From Mya arenaria (lineage: Eukaryota > Mollusca > Bivalvia > Myida > Myidae), in NCBI RefSeq assembly GCF_026914265.1, contig NC_069129.1:13112269-13176268 (forward strand): a DNA stretch of 64,000 bases, written 5' to 3'. Position 1 is the stretch's first letter. Every line of letters starts with the position of its first letter. Of this stretch, positions 1-13,810 are shown one piece after another. Made by a program: the position numbers and the translations under genes. Below the pieces are notes generated by a model. It made no database searches and was not told the DNA's origin. It saw nothing but the letters and a program-made list of their open reading frames with translations.

Positions 1-92
1 TCTGTATTTCTTCTACAAGATGCAAATAGAGGGAAAACAAATATTAAAATCATCAAAAATGTTGGAAAATCATGCATAAAAGAGTTGCCAAC

Positions 93-2573
93 CTTGACTA
101 GAGATTCAAACAGCTGTTGTACATGGTGGATGTTGAAGGCTGCGGAGATATGGGATAGTCTAGATGTTGCTGCATTTCGAATAGCTGACCAAACGTCCGT
201 GACAGACAACACAACAACATCCTACAAACAAATGAGTAATCCAATTCTGATGCAAATGATCATGATTTTATAACTGAATTATTCATTTGAAATCAATGAA
301 CAGCATATTGTATAACAAACATATAAACCGAAAAACCTCAACAGTGTTTAACTGTACACTGATATGTATCAGTATGTATGTCACTTCTTAAAATCCTTAA
401 TTTAAAAACCTACGAGATTATACCATTTCCAGCACCAAAAACATGGAAAACAAAGAGACGAAAGTCAAGCAATTTCATTCACAATATTCGTTTTGATATC
501 GAAATATTCTATTTAATCTGTTATCAATTTGAAGAAGTGCCTCTGTAGTTATTTATAAGAAAGACTATCACATGGAATGAGAATGCTTGTTCTATTTGTT
601 ACTCACATGTATTTGCTTAAAGACAGTGTCATCACAGAGAGATTCATGGTTTAGTTTAAACCAATCCAGGGAGTGAATCACAGCTCGGTTTCTTACCACT
701 GGCAGGTTTGAGGCTACAAAACAAAGATCAAATCTTAGCTTATTAGATTCAGAACTGGCAAGCACTAGTAACAACAAATAATTAATTTCATTATCAAGGC
801 ACTTGGTCAAATAAAATAAATTCATGTTCATCCATTTTCTTGTTTTCTTTTCTCTTTGGATGGCATATCTATAAACTAGTGATTTAATGATAATCAAATA
901 GAACCGAATACTCATTACTGACACTTTATGACAAGTACTGATACTGTATTGTCATTTTGATTAATTTCAAAACAACAACATATACACGGGCATATTCACA
1001 GCTTGCAAGTTGGTCTTGCAAATTACTTGCGCCAAATATTTCCTTCCAAAAAGTCTTCCTCGAGTAGCAGCATTGGTACAAAATTAAGTGCAGTAATTAT
1101 AAAGAGATCAACAGTCTTAAAGATTACCACAACAGCAGAAAAAATATTACGGTAACCTTTGGAATGGTAAAATGATTGTTCAGGGTCATTTTATGCTATT
1201 TTTATTCATCTCAATGGTATCAAGCGTTTGTTTGACAGTGGAATTGATATCATATAAGCGAGTGATCCTATTGTTGTCAGATCAAAAATGGGCTGTTGTC
1301 TTCTTCCAAGAAACATCAGAAATTGATGATAATTCAGTTTATTAAAGCTTGCCAAACATGTTTTTTTGCTCACTTAGCTCAAAACCTAGGCACACATGTG
1401 TGCTTAACATAATACAAAATGGCATGGTCTCTATGTTAACTTGTGTAGCTATTATTACTGGTCATAAAATCTCATGTTTAATTTTTAAGAAAATGCACGT
1501 TATTAAAATACATGCATATATGAAGGAAAATCACATTGTTTTGATTTTTAAGTAAATCAGCAAACTCCCTCCAAATTCATTCAATTATTATATAGATAGC
1601 ATTTTGGGATCCAATTTTGCAACATAACTAAAAACTTGTACAGAAAGACATTGTCAATCTAAAAAAAATATCTATGTATTTGATTACATACTTTGTGCTA
1701 TTGTATATTTCAAAGCCTGCAAAAGTCTCAAATCCATTTCTTGATGAAGAAACCATTTCAGAAGACAGTCCAGCATAGTATTGAGAGCAGATTTCTGTTT
1801 ACTGCTCCCTGCCGACATGGTGGCGCCAGAGCATGACATGTGTCGTACCCTCCTACCATCCTCTGTGTCTGTTTCTGACCAACCAAACCGCCGCTCAAAC
1901 ACATAGCATGTGAACCTGTCAAGAATGGCCTGACTTGGACAGAGATCATTGACTGAGGCTGTGTGGTACGGATTGCCCTCTCCTGAAAATATAGGTAATG
2001 GAAAGCATTTTTCTTACAATTTTAAATTAACTTTAACGGAAAACACAACTCAAATCAAAATATTCATGGACATAAACAGATATCGGGAAAGACTTTCAGC
2101 TTTTACCAGACCCAACACTTATTTTCCATAACTTTCATTTTTTTCTATTGTTCATTTGACAAATGTTTCAACAAAGTCTTGCAAATTCTGAAGTAAGAGT
2201 ATCTTTCTGGCAACATGTATCCATCAGCTTCTATTCATCTACAGTTCTTATTCAGTGCTGTTACTGTGCACTATCAACGTGATGGTCCTTGAAATCAATG
2301 TTTGTCACATGTATAAAATGATCATTAGAATACATACAATATAAAAATCTTTTTAGCACTTTTGTGCCATGAAAAAGCACTTTTTATGAACAGGACTATT
2401 GCAAAACAAGACATACCAAACAATTCAATGTTATGTTCAGCTACGCCTGTGAGATTATGGTCAGATCCGGAGTTGTGGTTGATTGCAGACAGGGCAGAGT
2501 GAAGCTGCTGTAGAGTCAATACTTCTTCTTCCGAGGAAATGTTACTGCCAAGTTTAGCAACATATTCCGCCAT
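93..2573 (-). CDS. Unrecognised multi-exon gene, 5' part (runs off the left edge)
   Basis: Four exons join in frame on the minus strand: 2573-2417 (ATG at 2573, donor GTATGT), 1982-1692, 713-607 (donor GTGAGT) and 221 to about 93, where the last donor (AAG/GTTGGC) is weak. Junction phases agree at each join. The visible 160-odd residues start MAEYVAKLGSNISSEEE and are soluble and helix-rich, with no signal peptide or membrane segment. The third and fourth exons (SLDWFKLNHESL; VWSAIRNAATSRLSHISAAF) have the amphipathic look of HEAT/ARM-type solenoids, but that is only an impression. I do not recognise the family. The gene is divergent from the UEV gene, with 1.8 kb between start codons. The rest of the gene lies left of position 1. 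Confidence 0.7.
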
Positions 2574-4382
2574 TGCTACATCACTCTATACACTGAAATA
2601 AGGTATCCAATATGAACTTTATAATTAGGAGTTTCTAATAAGATAATGATGTATGAATGTTGTTCAGATCTTGCTATCAAGGATAATACCCATGAATGTA
2701 CACCATGATACATGTACACTTAAAACATTTTCCAAATGGGCTAATTTGTTGCTTCTGAAAACAGAGCAAAGCAAAAAAAAGTCTACACTACAGTGTAAAC
2801 ATAATTCCATTTATGATGTCTTAGAATAGCAACAGTACAAGAAGGATTTAAGACAATTTTCTTTGGTTTAACTGGTTATGTTTGGAAATACAGCCACTTT
2901 TTGAAGATTGTCGTTATGTTTGGAAATACAGCCACTTTTTGAAGATTGTCATCGTATGTTTTTTTAACTCCTAAAGGATTGCAATAAATTTGCAAACCAT
3001 ATATATGGTTCCTCCTACGAATATGAATGCAAAACATGCCATTGATTTTCTTCAATAAAATGATAAATATACAAAACATATCAAATCACTATCGAAACAT
3101 CCTAAATTTGTATATGTTAACTGTTCAGACAAACTTAATAACACCTTTATTTCATACACAAATCACATGATGTTGAAAATGAAAAAAATGGCCTAGAAGT
3201 CACTTATGATGAATGTAGTACATAGCGCTTAACATTATTTATAATGTTTGTACCTTTTTATTTTATATAGATTTTTATAGATTCCAGCAACCCTTAATTT
3301 TCACCGACTTACATCACATTAGGAATGCTTTTTCTATAAATCCCAGATCATTGAAAACTATGGGTTCATAGCAACTTTAAAGATAATCCAACCCAATAAG
3401 TGACTTATATATCCCAAAAATCTGCCATGCTAATAAAGGCATACTTCCCATATTTTAATGTTTTAAGTTGTTGTTTTTTTCAAAAGATAATAAATCTTGA
3501 TAAAATTTTGTCAATAGAGGTAAAAAAAATGCTTCTGTAGTGATTTGATTTTACCAGTTGAACATCAGTTCCTCAAAAATGACCTTTTCTATTTGTCCAA
3601 TTATTAACACTTTGTCCGAAAATAAGAACTTAACCAGTACTGTCTTAGTACTAGATACTTGACTACCCTATAAAGCCAAGCACATTGCAAGGGAACCAAT
3701 GGTACCAATTTATATCTAGTTTGGTATGACGTGTCAGATTCTTAAATTGCCATTCACTCAGCAGCATTAAGTCAAGAATGATAAAGCATCTACTTCGGTA
3801 GTGGGAGGCTGCAATTGTTCACAGATTATCAAGTGCAGAAACTTTTTCGGAAAGCTTCATTTTGTTTCAGGCAGGGAAATTCTACATAGTCCGGTTTGTA
3901 TTCGAATTTCGCAGACAGGACATATGGTTTAAAGCCTTGACGTTCAAGAACATGAACCTGATTAAGAAAAAAACAACACATTTTCAATATATTTTTTAGA
4001 TTGAGGCTTCAAACAACCATGCATGAGAACCAGGCAGGTCAAATATGATAGATATACTATAAAACTAATATAAGACGGAACCTTGTTACACTAGCGATTA
4101 ATAAAGTCGAAGAAAAGCACCTGAAATAGAGTGAAATGCAATTCCAAAACTTAGCAGACTATGGAATTTGTTAGCTCTGCATGAAAGTTGACGTCAAAAA
4201 TTTCGCAAAGACGAATTATAAATATCAAACTTTGTACTGTATTTACAAAATCAAATGCCTTTTTATATACAATACATACTAGTAAATAATATTTGTATTT
4301 AGACTTCACATAATTTTGACAAAATCCTGATTTCTAAGACGATATAAATAGTTGAGGAGCTTGAAATACGAAACTAACAAAG
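2574..4382. other. Divergent intergenic spacer
   Basis: AT-rich spacer between the start codons of the unrecognised minus-strand gene and the UEV gene. It must hold both promoters, but I see no TATA box or initiator I would defend. Apart from a two-copy 38-bp tandem duplication at 2876-2950 nothing structured stands out. Confidence 0.6.
2876..2950. repeat. 38-bp tandem duplication, two copies
   Basis: The block beginning ttatgtttggaaatacagcc is repeated head to tail with a 38-bp period and essentially no mismatch, so it is probably a recent local duplication. Confidence 0.85.
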
Positions 4383-7300
4383 ATGGCTCAAGGTAAGAAA
4401 TTTTTTCATAATTCACTATATTATTATTTTTTGCGTCTTGTTTAGCATCATGGTTTATCACGTAATGATAAGTTTATTAACATTTCATATACTTGTTCCC
4501 AGCATATGTTTTCTACTTCTTGTCAAACAGAAATTCAGATCCGGTTTGTGTTGTGTGGGTGGGGTAATGTGTTCGATTGGAAACAAAATATTGTAGTCAT
4601 TTTGTGCTCATAATGTCGTTGTGTCATACTTTTATGGGCCTACTACGTCAGCAGTGCATGATGCAGACGAATCAACTAAAATCCTTCCAAACAATGATTG
4701 TGATTGAACAAACACTTAAACACCTTAAAAAAATGATGGAATTACAGACATAACATACAGATGAGACATAATGGACCATATTTTGGGACATTACTGACAA
4801 TTTTTTAGCTCGACTATTCGATGAATAAGGAGGCTTTACTACTCGACCCAGCGGTGGTGTTGCCGTCCAGTTAAAGTTTTAGGGCAGGTTGGCATTTTCA
4901 CATATAACTACAATACTCTTCATTTAATTCAATTAATACTTCATACAGTTGTTCAAGACCATCACTCTATGAGGTTACATAACTCCATATTATCTGTAAT
5001 CCTGGTTGACTTCAAAACTTAGGTTAAAGTTTGAGGGCACATTGTGTCTAGTAATTTAAAGTTTTAGGGCAAGTTGGCATTTTCACTCATAACTCCAATC
5101 CACTTCATTTAATCCACTTAACACTTCACATCGTTGTTCAGGACCATCACACAATGGGGTTACATAACTCCTTATTTTTCTAAATACAAATTATGGCCCC
5201 AAATTGACTTAGAAACTTAGGTTAAAGTTTTAGGGCACATTGTTTCTGGTTAAAGTTTAGGGTAAGTTGGGATTTTCACTTAATATGTCTATACCTTTCA
5301 TTCAATTGACTGAATATTTCTGACAGTTGTTTACAGCCATCACACAAATAGGTAACATAACTCCATATTTACTCTAAAGACAAATTATTGCCCTTGATCG
5401 ATTTTAGGGTCAAATAGAGCTGCAACGATTCACCTTAAACTTGTTTCGATTCGATTCTGATATCAAACATGTCCATTCGATCATTTTGATTTAATTCATG
5501 TTTTACTCATTGCTGTTATTTAATAAATTTTAATAATATTAAGTTGTTTATATAAAGGTTGTTAAATCATTGCAATTATGAAAAAACTAGAACAGTGTTT
5601 TATCAAGAATAAATTTTAATAAGTTAAATAACAAACAAAAAACATCAGACACTTATAACAGACACTAGTTAAATAACAAAAAAAAACATCACACACTTAT
5701 AACAGAAACTATCTGTTGATAAAGATTATATGAATAACAAAACATGACATGATAGTTTCTGTTATAAATGAGTGATGTTTTTCTGTCCATGTCAAATTTG
5801 ATGAACTTGTATTTTGAACACATCGATGGAGTGTTTCCTTTTAAAATGCTGCATGAAATTAGTTGAGCTGCCAGACTTTGGATAACTAACGTCATCGAAA
5901 CAAAGTTTACATGTTGCTTTTTGTATCAATCCCTTGCGGAGCCTGACACGTGCCCACACTCTTGATCTTAGTTTTATAAGCGAATCTTTCAATGAGGGAG
6001 ACGCCATGTTACTAGGCTAGTAAGAATGAAACTCTATGTCTGGTCTGTTATATCTGGTTTGTAATGTCCATTGTCCTTTATGTCTGGTCTGTTATATCTG
6101 GTCTATAATGTCCATGGTCCGTTATGTCCTGATACCAAATGAAGTTTGAAAGCCATTTAGGACCAAATACTGACCAGTCTTAAGTATTTGAAGATATTTT
6201 AAAAATCACTGAGAGATTTGCCATATCAAAAACTGTTCAAAGACTCGTTGCAATACTGTAAAATACTGACAATACTACTACTAAGGCCAAATATCTGGTT
6301 ACAATTAGCTATCATTATAATAAATAAAAAGGGCAGACCCCAAATCTGGTAACTTCATCTCTGTTTTCTTTTACACCACAATTGCAACATGAATATACTG
6401 CACATTTTTAAAAAGTTCAATATATCACCTTTACAATGACTTTCAACACTTAGCCTTTCTTTCTCAAAACCAAACGAAATTATTTCCAGTGAAAACATGG
6501 ACAAATAGCATATGGCAAATATTTTTGCTCTGCTGATAATGTGATTCATGGGTATAACTTAAGAGTCAATACTATAAAATCAAATATAGTTTTGTTTGGA
6601 AATGAGAGACAAACTTTAAATTCAAAAAATATAACTGATGTAGTTAATGAATATAAATATCTTAGGATTTAGTCCAGTAGATCCAGCGCATTTGCTAGCT
6701 GCAATAAGCATACTTGTGAATTACACGTTTGGTGACCATCTGTGCATCAGCCTGATTGACAATCATTACTAACTGACCTACACGTTATTTGATAAAAAAT
6801 ATTAAGCCTGTTTTGTCATATATATGCAATGGTACTGAAGTTCAGACATATTTTGATTTCAATGTTCAGTTCAGATCATAGATCAGAATCATAAAAATCT
6901 TTGATATAAAAGTTTTTTATTTAATACAAGATGGTCAATCCTTTTATAAGAATAATTGTAGTTAATCAATTTTTTGCAAATAACGCAGTAATCATGAAGT
7001 AGTCAAGTACTGGAAATGAGCCAAATGATAACAATTGAATTGATTTCTTGAATACTTCATAGCTTTCAAAGTTATCAATGTCATGTCTGCCTGGCAAGAG
7101 TTTTTCAGACACAGCAGTCATGCTCCTGCTGATGCACACCATGACATGTTTTAGAATAATGGATCCACAGGAAATAATGGGTCCCACAGGGAAATATGAA
7201 GAAAAATAATGAGTCCATAGAAAAACACCTGAAAAATAATGGGTCCATAGGAAAACATCGGAAAAATAATGAATCCATAGGAAAAACACCGGAAAAATAA

Positions 7301-9957
7301 TGAGTCCATAGGAAAAAAAATCAGTCCAAAGGAAAAACTAATGATTTCACAGTGAAAATAATGAGTACAGGATTTTGGATGCGGAACATCTTTGATATAT
7401 AACAACATATTTGATTGTCTTTGTCCTTCAGGTGTGCTAGTTCCAAGAAATTTCAAGCTTCTAGATGAGCTGGAGAAGGGGGAGAAGGGTTTGGGGGATG
7501 GCACGATTAGCTGGGGGCTGGCCGATGATGCAGATAACACCCTTACACGTTGGCAATGTACCATCATAGGCCCATCAAAAGTAAGAAGCTTGTTAATTAA
7601 TTATATGAGTCATGTATATAGTAGGGTCCTTTAACATTGATTGGAATTGAATGGATGCAATCCTCTCAAACTTTTTAAGAGATCTGGCCCCAATAGCACG
7701 AGAATACTTTAGTCAATTTTCAAACTCAATCTCATCCCTTTTTAACACATAAATGCATAGTATCATTAGTATGATTCAATTTTTGGCTTTTTTTTTTTAA
7801 AGCACATTCTGTCATGCATTATGTTAATAAAGAATGTCAACCATTTATAGAGAACTACAGTACTTTATGATGTCAGAGCCCAATTTAATTTTTTTGAGTT
7901 TCTACTCATGTACATTTGATGCTCTAAAATTACTTATCTTTATAATATTGAGCCATAATTTTTATGGTCATGATTTATAAGAGAATATGTTTTTAAAAAG
8001 GGCAGACCATGTTTAATTTTGATCTATGTAATGCTGTTATGTGGAAAAATCAGTTGAGATTGAGAAATAACTTTAGTTTTACATTATAATGGGCCTTATG
8101 TATCGAAGTGAATTATGTTTCAGTTGATTCTTAAATATAACGGGTCTAAAAATGTATTTAATATTAAGTTGTTAAATTCAAATGTATTTCAATAGCAGGA
8201 GGTTCGCGCCTTGTTATCCTTCTACCTGTCTTAAGATTGAAGATATACTGCTACAAGTGCAAATGTACATTAGACATGAAACTATTTAAAACTTTTTCAC
8301 AAGACTACCATACTTTGGTTATGATGTTTTGATACCATTATCTTTTTTCTTTTCCATTTTCAGACAAACTTTGAGGGTAGAATTTACAACTTAACGGTTG
8401 AATGTGGAGAGCATTACCCTAAGGAGAGACCTAAAGTCAGATTTAACACCAAAGTCAGAATGAACTGTGTGAGCGATAATGGAGAGGTAGGTTCTGCATT
8501 GGTTATAAATCTCAGTTTATGGACTTTGCATTAAATTGATGTCATGAAAATGCTACATGTAATTTGAAATGAACTCTCTGAGGTAGAGCCGGCATAACTT
8601 TTTGATTTTTTTATCCAGAGCATGACTGTACATACTAGTAAAAGGCAATATGAATATATTTGAACACAAAGGGAAGGAATCAGTAAACATAATGTTTTAC
8701 AAAGGGCAAAGGGGGAGTAACACCACAATATATGTTTTACAAAGAGCAAAGGGGGAGTCCGAATTACACTACTATAATACACAACTCTCTGTACAAGTTG
8801 CCTCCCTTAGAATATACTGTAGCTAGGGCTACAGCATTTCAAGGGCCATAATCCAGTCATGCATAGATGTATCTGGCTGGTTTTAGAAAGGAATTGAGCT
8901 CTTATGGGTATCTTAACTACTGTATATATTGAGATGGAATCGAAACTAAGGCTGCAAGCACCATTGCACAAGCTTAAAATTAATGGCTGCATTGATCAGA
9001 ATTTGTTAGTTGCGCACATTTACATTTCTGTGGGTAACATTTTATTAAAACCAGAAAGCTGAAATTATGTAAAGTTAAGCATCATATAGAAAATTCCAAT
9101 GCCAGTGGTTAAAATTAGCATGTTTTGGCTGATATTTTCATCAGGATAGCACATAAACCAAATCAGAAATGTGACAGTATTTGAAAAATTCCCAAACCGA
9201 AATAAAGAAATCTGTCTTTTGTTATATCTTTATATATATATCTTTTATGATGCAATATTGCATGAAACATCACAAAAATATTCCTTTTACACTACAATAG
9301 CAATTTGAATATACTGAATATTAATATGAAACAAAATTTCGTAAGGTATTTACTTAAAAGGGTGAAAAAAGTTATAATCATTCAGGATTTATAGTTTTAG
9401 CTTTGTGTTGGAGGCAGCAACGTTGTGCAAAAACTTGAACCTTTTCTGTAACTAAAAAAACGTTGGAGGTATTCAAAGAAACTTAGAGAGTTAATACATA
9501 TCTTTTTTTGTTCCTATCTTCTTAATTGACAAGATGACGATTACAAACAGTCAATTCGTTAAATTGTTATTTAATAGTTCTGCCCCTTGATGCATTTAGT
9601 TTAAATAAATTCATACATGAATTGAACTTGGTCGTAATGTTATATCTATTCAAGTTATTTAAATAAAACTTTGTACACATGTAAATGGATCTAAAATGGT
9701 GATTTGTATCAAGGCCTGTCTCTCTGGTTACATAAATTGTCAGGTTATGCCCCTTGATTATTGAAAAAGTCTTGTTAACATTTTATGACATTTTCATCCG
9801 ATTTGTTTTATTTCAGGTAAACAGCAAACAATTAGACGAACTCAAGAACTGGCAAACGCATTCCTCAATAAAGAATGTTCTAAGTGGTATTCGCCGAGCA
9901 ATGACGCTCAAGGAAAACAAAAACTTTCAACAGCCTAATGACGGCACTTTCCCTTAG
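4383..9957 (+). CDS. UBE2V2: Ubiquitin-conjugating enzyme E2 variant (UBE2V1/UBE2V2, MMS2 type)
   Basis: Four exons, 4383-4392, 7432-7580, 8364-8486 and 9817-9957, with GT-AG borders and consistent phase, give a 140-residue protein, the usual UEV length. It reads like vertebrate MMS2/UEV1: residues 8-17 ([10 protein letters not shown]) form the N-terminal segment that in MMS2 packs on UBC13, followed by [13 protein letters not shown], the YP-x-RP stretch (71-76) and VRF. The E2 catalytic cysteine is absent, as the family requires; C88 lies in MNCVSDN, where relatives have MNGINN. Family knowledge: UEVs pair with UBC13 to build K63-linked ubiquitin chains in DNA-damage tolerance and NF-kB signalling. 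The first coding exon is only ten bases, followed by a 3 kb intron, so the start depends on the MAQ codons placed just before a strong GTAAGA donor. UBE2V1 versus UBE2V2 cannot be settled; an invertebrate probably has one ancestral gene. Confidence 0.95.
4805..5415. repeat. Interspersed repeat of three diverged ~180-bp units
   Basis: The phrases 'taaagttttagggcaagttgg', 'cacttcatttaat', 'ttgttcaggaccatcacac' and 'ttacataactcc' recur at about 4870, 5055 and 5240. A related copy lies at 56565-56720. This is the short-unit type of bivalve repeat; no coding capacity is seen. Confidence 0.7.
5415..6010 (-). mobile_element. Fragment of a hAT-type DNA transposon with a BED zinc-finger start
   Basis: On the minus strand from 6007 an open frame of 71 codons begins [18 protein letters not shown] and contains CKLCFDDV...[11 protein letters not shown]. 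The C-x2-C...H-x4-H pattern is a BED-type zinc finger as found at the N terminus of hAT transposases. The far end of the segment (about 5417) starts gagctgcaacgattcacc, a sequence typical of animal hAT termini. There is no room for the transposase core, so the copy is internally deleted and immobile. It lies in the first intron of the UEV gene. Confidence 0.6.
6030..6135. mobile_element. Solo end of the 'tccatggtccg' foldback family
   Basis: Repeated phrases (tctggtctgttatatctgg, aatgtccatggtccgttatg) match the terminal repeats of the foldback element at 24400-26108, which carries aatgtccatggtccgtagtg. Only one arm is present here, directly beside the BED zinc-finger fragment. Confidence 0.55.
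7150..7345. repeat. Short minisatellite, ~30-bp unit, about six copies
   Basis: Units resembling aaaataatgagtccatagga repeat with 28-33 bp spacing and small indels. The array lies about 90 bp upstream of UEV coding exon 2. The reading frames through it are spurious. Confidence 0.75.
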
Positions 9958-12900
9958 AGGTTTTCGTTCAGCCTTGTCAGAAAGGATAATCTATGCTATA
10001 ATAATATGTGCAGTCATAGACATTTAGGTGAAAAGTTTTGCTGTCTGTTTTAATCAATTCAGCATAGCTTTGTGAACTGTTTAGCCACAAAATGCTGTTT
10101 CCTGGAGATTGCTTTGAATTTGCGAGGTCCTTTTTTCATCATTTTGATTTCGATTTTTCGATGTCTTTTTTTTCAAAACTCTATGCTTCAATTTGCAAGT
10201 TCCACGATTTTTGTATTTTGACCATTTTACTCAGTAAACATTGTATTTGTTATGCCAGAATGGTGTAAATCGCTTCAAGGGGTTTTCATACATGTATATT
10301 ATTCTGCAAAATTAGTATTCAAAAGATTGTTAATTGCAAATATAAGTGAAAAACATCCTCGGGGAATTAAAGCATTCTACAGTATTATTTTGTTACTTCC
10401 TCATCATATACTTGAACTTACATTGGAGAGAGTCGTTATGGATGGATTCATATAGCTCTCACAGATACATGTAAAATTAAACATGGCTAAATTAGGCAAA
10501 AAATCAGATAGAGTTGTGTTGTCCTTCTTAAAGATAGTTTTTTCATTTAACATTAGTGTTTAAGATATTTCGGAATTTTGTGGGATAATTTTCTCGGCAG
10601 TTAAATTTTCTCATTTGCGTCTCGATCCTATTGGTATAGGTTATATCATCGTCAGATACCCCCGATACACTATGCTTCATTGTGTATGAAGTGTAATGCA
10701 AGAAAGTACCGTGGTTGATGGCGATGAGGTTATATCAACTAGTTATATTATATAGTTTCGTATGAAGGCATTTATAAAATTTAACATTTTGAAATGAAAT
10801 GGAGACCCATTTGTTTACATCATAGGTCTGATCCCTTTTATTTGCTATGCTAATACAAGGTACATGTTTGTTTACAATACCTAATTTATGTTCTTTAAAT
10901 GCCACTTTGATTTGATTGAAATTTTATCACAATTTCTTTTATTAATCAGGCAACATAAAAATGTTCTCGCACTGTATTGATTGATATGTCACAAAAAAAT
11001 TGCTAGTTAGACCCATTTTTAATGTTATTATTTTTTAGACGGTAAATATATTGTCATAGCTGTGGTATTCTCGACAGTAGTTTCATTCAGCAGCATTGTG
11101 CAAAAAAATCATGATTGCCACAACATAAAACCTTCTAAAAATTACATGACACTGTAGTCATCAATAATGACAATCTGCCCAAGGTTTCCACATCTATTTT
11201 CTACTGTAAAAAAGCAGACGAGCACTGGCGCTTGCTTACCGTTCTCTTGATTTATTTGGCCAAAAGCGACACTTTCTGGGTCGTATGTATAAAATAAGCT
11301 GCTAAGAATATTTACCTCATTACTTAAGTGTGTTAATAACCTAATGATTTAAAACTGTAATTTATCTAAATATTGTATCCTATCCTTTCTATTTTTGCAA
11401 TAACAATAGGCAGGGCTGGTTTTCATAAAGCATTTTAATCCATTTCCTAACTTTAGTCACTTTTTAAATTTATGTAAAGATGTAAAAACTGAATAATTTC
11501 TGAAATACATTGTTTCCATTGACCAAGTTGAAAAAAATATACATTGATGTTAAAAACATTAATCCAGTGTTTTAATTTGACTTTTATCATTTTAAGAAAT
11601 CTACATAAGTTAGTAAATGTCTTAAGATGCTTTATGATTACGACCCCGAGGTGTGTAACAAGACCAGTAACTCTGGAAACATTTTTTTATCAAGGTTCAA
11701 TACGGCCTTGAATGAAATATGAGAAATGAAGTGTGAAGGCACCTGCTTGCAGTAGAATCATTAACACTTCATTTACACAGCTCTGGAGCCAATTGTATGA
11801 AACTAGTTAACTGAACCGTTTGAACATGCAAGCAAATTAATTTGTCAACAGTATAATTTAAATGTTGACCAATCAATTAACATTTCGACTACCTTGCACC
11901 AAACCAAATAATCAGATGGATTTATACAATTGGCTCCTGGTTTTATTCTGGTACTGAGTAAGTCTCCTTCTGTACTTAACTGTCCTCCAAGCTCATGTAT
12001 TAGTTTTGTGTTCATTGTATCATGATTTGTCACTGTCTGTGAATCTGTCATTTCAAACACATGTGTACTAATAAAGTCATAAATTATCAAGTTTTGTTTT
12101 CAGCTTTTTGTGCACTCAAAAGGAGGCATGATTGTTTTATTCGAGTTTTAACTTTTTCAATGTGAGAATTTAACCAAACTTCTTTAAATGTAGAGCTGTG
12201 TTCAACAGAACACAGCACTCAAAAGATTAAGGTCACACTTTTACAAAGCCCAGTAAGAATTCAAAAAGTATGTTTGGTTGTTCTTGTTTTAACTACATTA
12301 CCTGTTTAAATGATGTTCCAATGATGACTGGTGTTTATATATATATATAACATTATCACTTAGTTTTCTTTCTGCTGAGAGGTCATGGTCACACTAAATG
12401 GTCTTTGCAGCCCAATAGGGATTTTATAGTAAAAACTTTGCTGGATCTTGGCCATAATTATTATTAAACTATTAATTGGATTTCTATTCAACTTCACATA
12501 CTTGTAGAGTAGCAGTGAATGACGAACCACCCGTACATTTATAGTCCAAAGGTTGAGGTCACCTTAAGTGGTCTAAGGATTTTTAAGTGGTTCGTTCAGT
12601 GACAGTCATTTCTTTATCACTATAAATGTGATTTTAATTAACAGCACATAATTGTAAAGCAGCATTTGAAGGTGTGTCTCTCATAAAATCCAAGCTCTCC
12701 GCTTTCATTTGAAGGTCACTATTAGTGGTCTTTGCAGCCAAGCAAGTCAAGTGAAATGTTCAGTATCAAGTCATTACCGTACTTAATAACTATTAATAGG
12801 ATATAAATCAAACTTCAAAGACCTGTACAACAGAGTGGGAAGGTGTTTCTCAAAAAATTCAGGCTCTCAAATGAAAAGTCAAGGTCACCTGTAGAGTAGC

Positions 12901-13810
12901 CATGAATGCCGGTACAAACTCCAAGCTCAAAGGTCAAGGTCAAATGTAATGGCCCATGAAGCCCGAGAGGCAGATAGTTTTGTCTTTGAAATTGATATGA
13001 GAGCTAGGTTGAGCAGCATTGCCACTGTTACGGTATACCAGTCAGTATATATTTACATTTATTTATATGAAATCCTGAAAATGATACTCCTAACACATCA
13101 TTCATGAATTATATATTTAATCGAAAAACTTGATCCACATTTCAATTTTTATTGTGTTCTCCAGTTATGATGTAGATGTTTTCGAGGGCTTTTACATTTA
13201 AACATGCAACCCACTTCAGGAAGGAACTTTCAAATTGGACCGTCCCTCTAAAGAAGTTTTTTAAACTTTAAGAAGCAAAATTTGAACACAAGCTGACACC
13301 TTTATAATTTCTTTTTGACCCTGGGGTGGGTTATATGTTTAAATGAAATGGTCCCTACATAATCAAACAGTTGAAATGAGATAAAATGCAAAACAAAGTT
13401 GTAAAACAAAAACCATCAATACAGTCGCTATAAGCTTTAATCTTCTTTCTATTACAGAAAAATAATATATGAAAACAATGCTCACTATACAGGCTATCTT
13501 AAAATAGAGAATAATTAAATCAATTAACTACATGTATGTAGTATTTGATTTAAAATATATGCATAAGACATTCTGCTTTCAACAATTTAATAAAAAAAAT
13601 ATTCACTGTGTATCCCGGAATTACTTTCTCATGTAAAATACAGTCCTTTTTTATTTTATTTTAGCCTGAAGATGGCATAAACCCCAGTTTTGGAATCCTC
13701 ATATAACACCATGACCACTGGCCACAGTTAATGCCATTGTGCAGCCAAAGCCATAGATAATGCTTCTTCACACATTAAAGCAGCTTAAATCCTCGTAACT
13801 GGCTAATTTT
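9958..13810. other. Convergent intergenic spacer (UEV and CDK10 3' sides)
   Basis: Holds the 3' ends of both genes. The first kilobase after the UEV stop is plain AT-rich sequence without open frames of note. From 12170 to 13010 it contains diverged repeat units. No gene is supported between the two. Confidence 0.6.
12170..13010. repeat. Diverged interspersed repeat with ~180-bp units
   Basis: The phrases 'ggtcacactaaatggtctttgcagccc', 'acttcaaagacctgtacaacag' and 'tcaaaggtcaaggtcaaatg' return four to five times with drift, together with 'ctgtagagtagc(ag/ca)tgaa'. This is a common bivalve repeat style. No TIRs were found. Confidence 0.6.
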
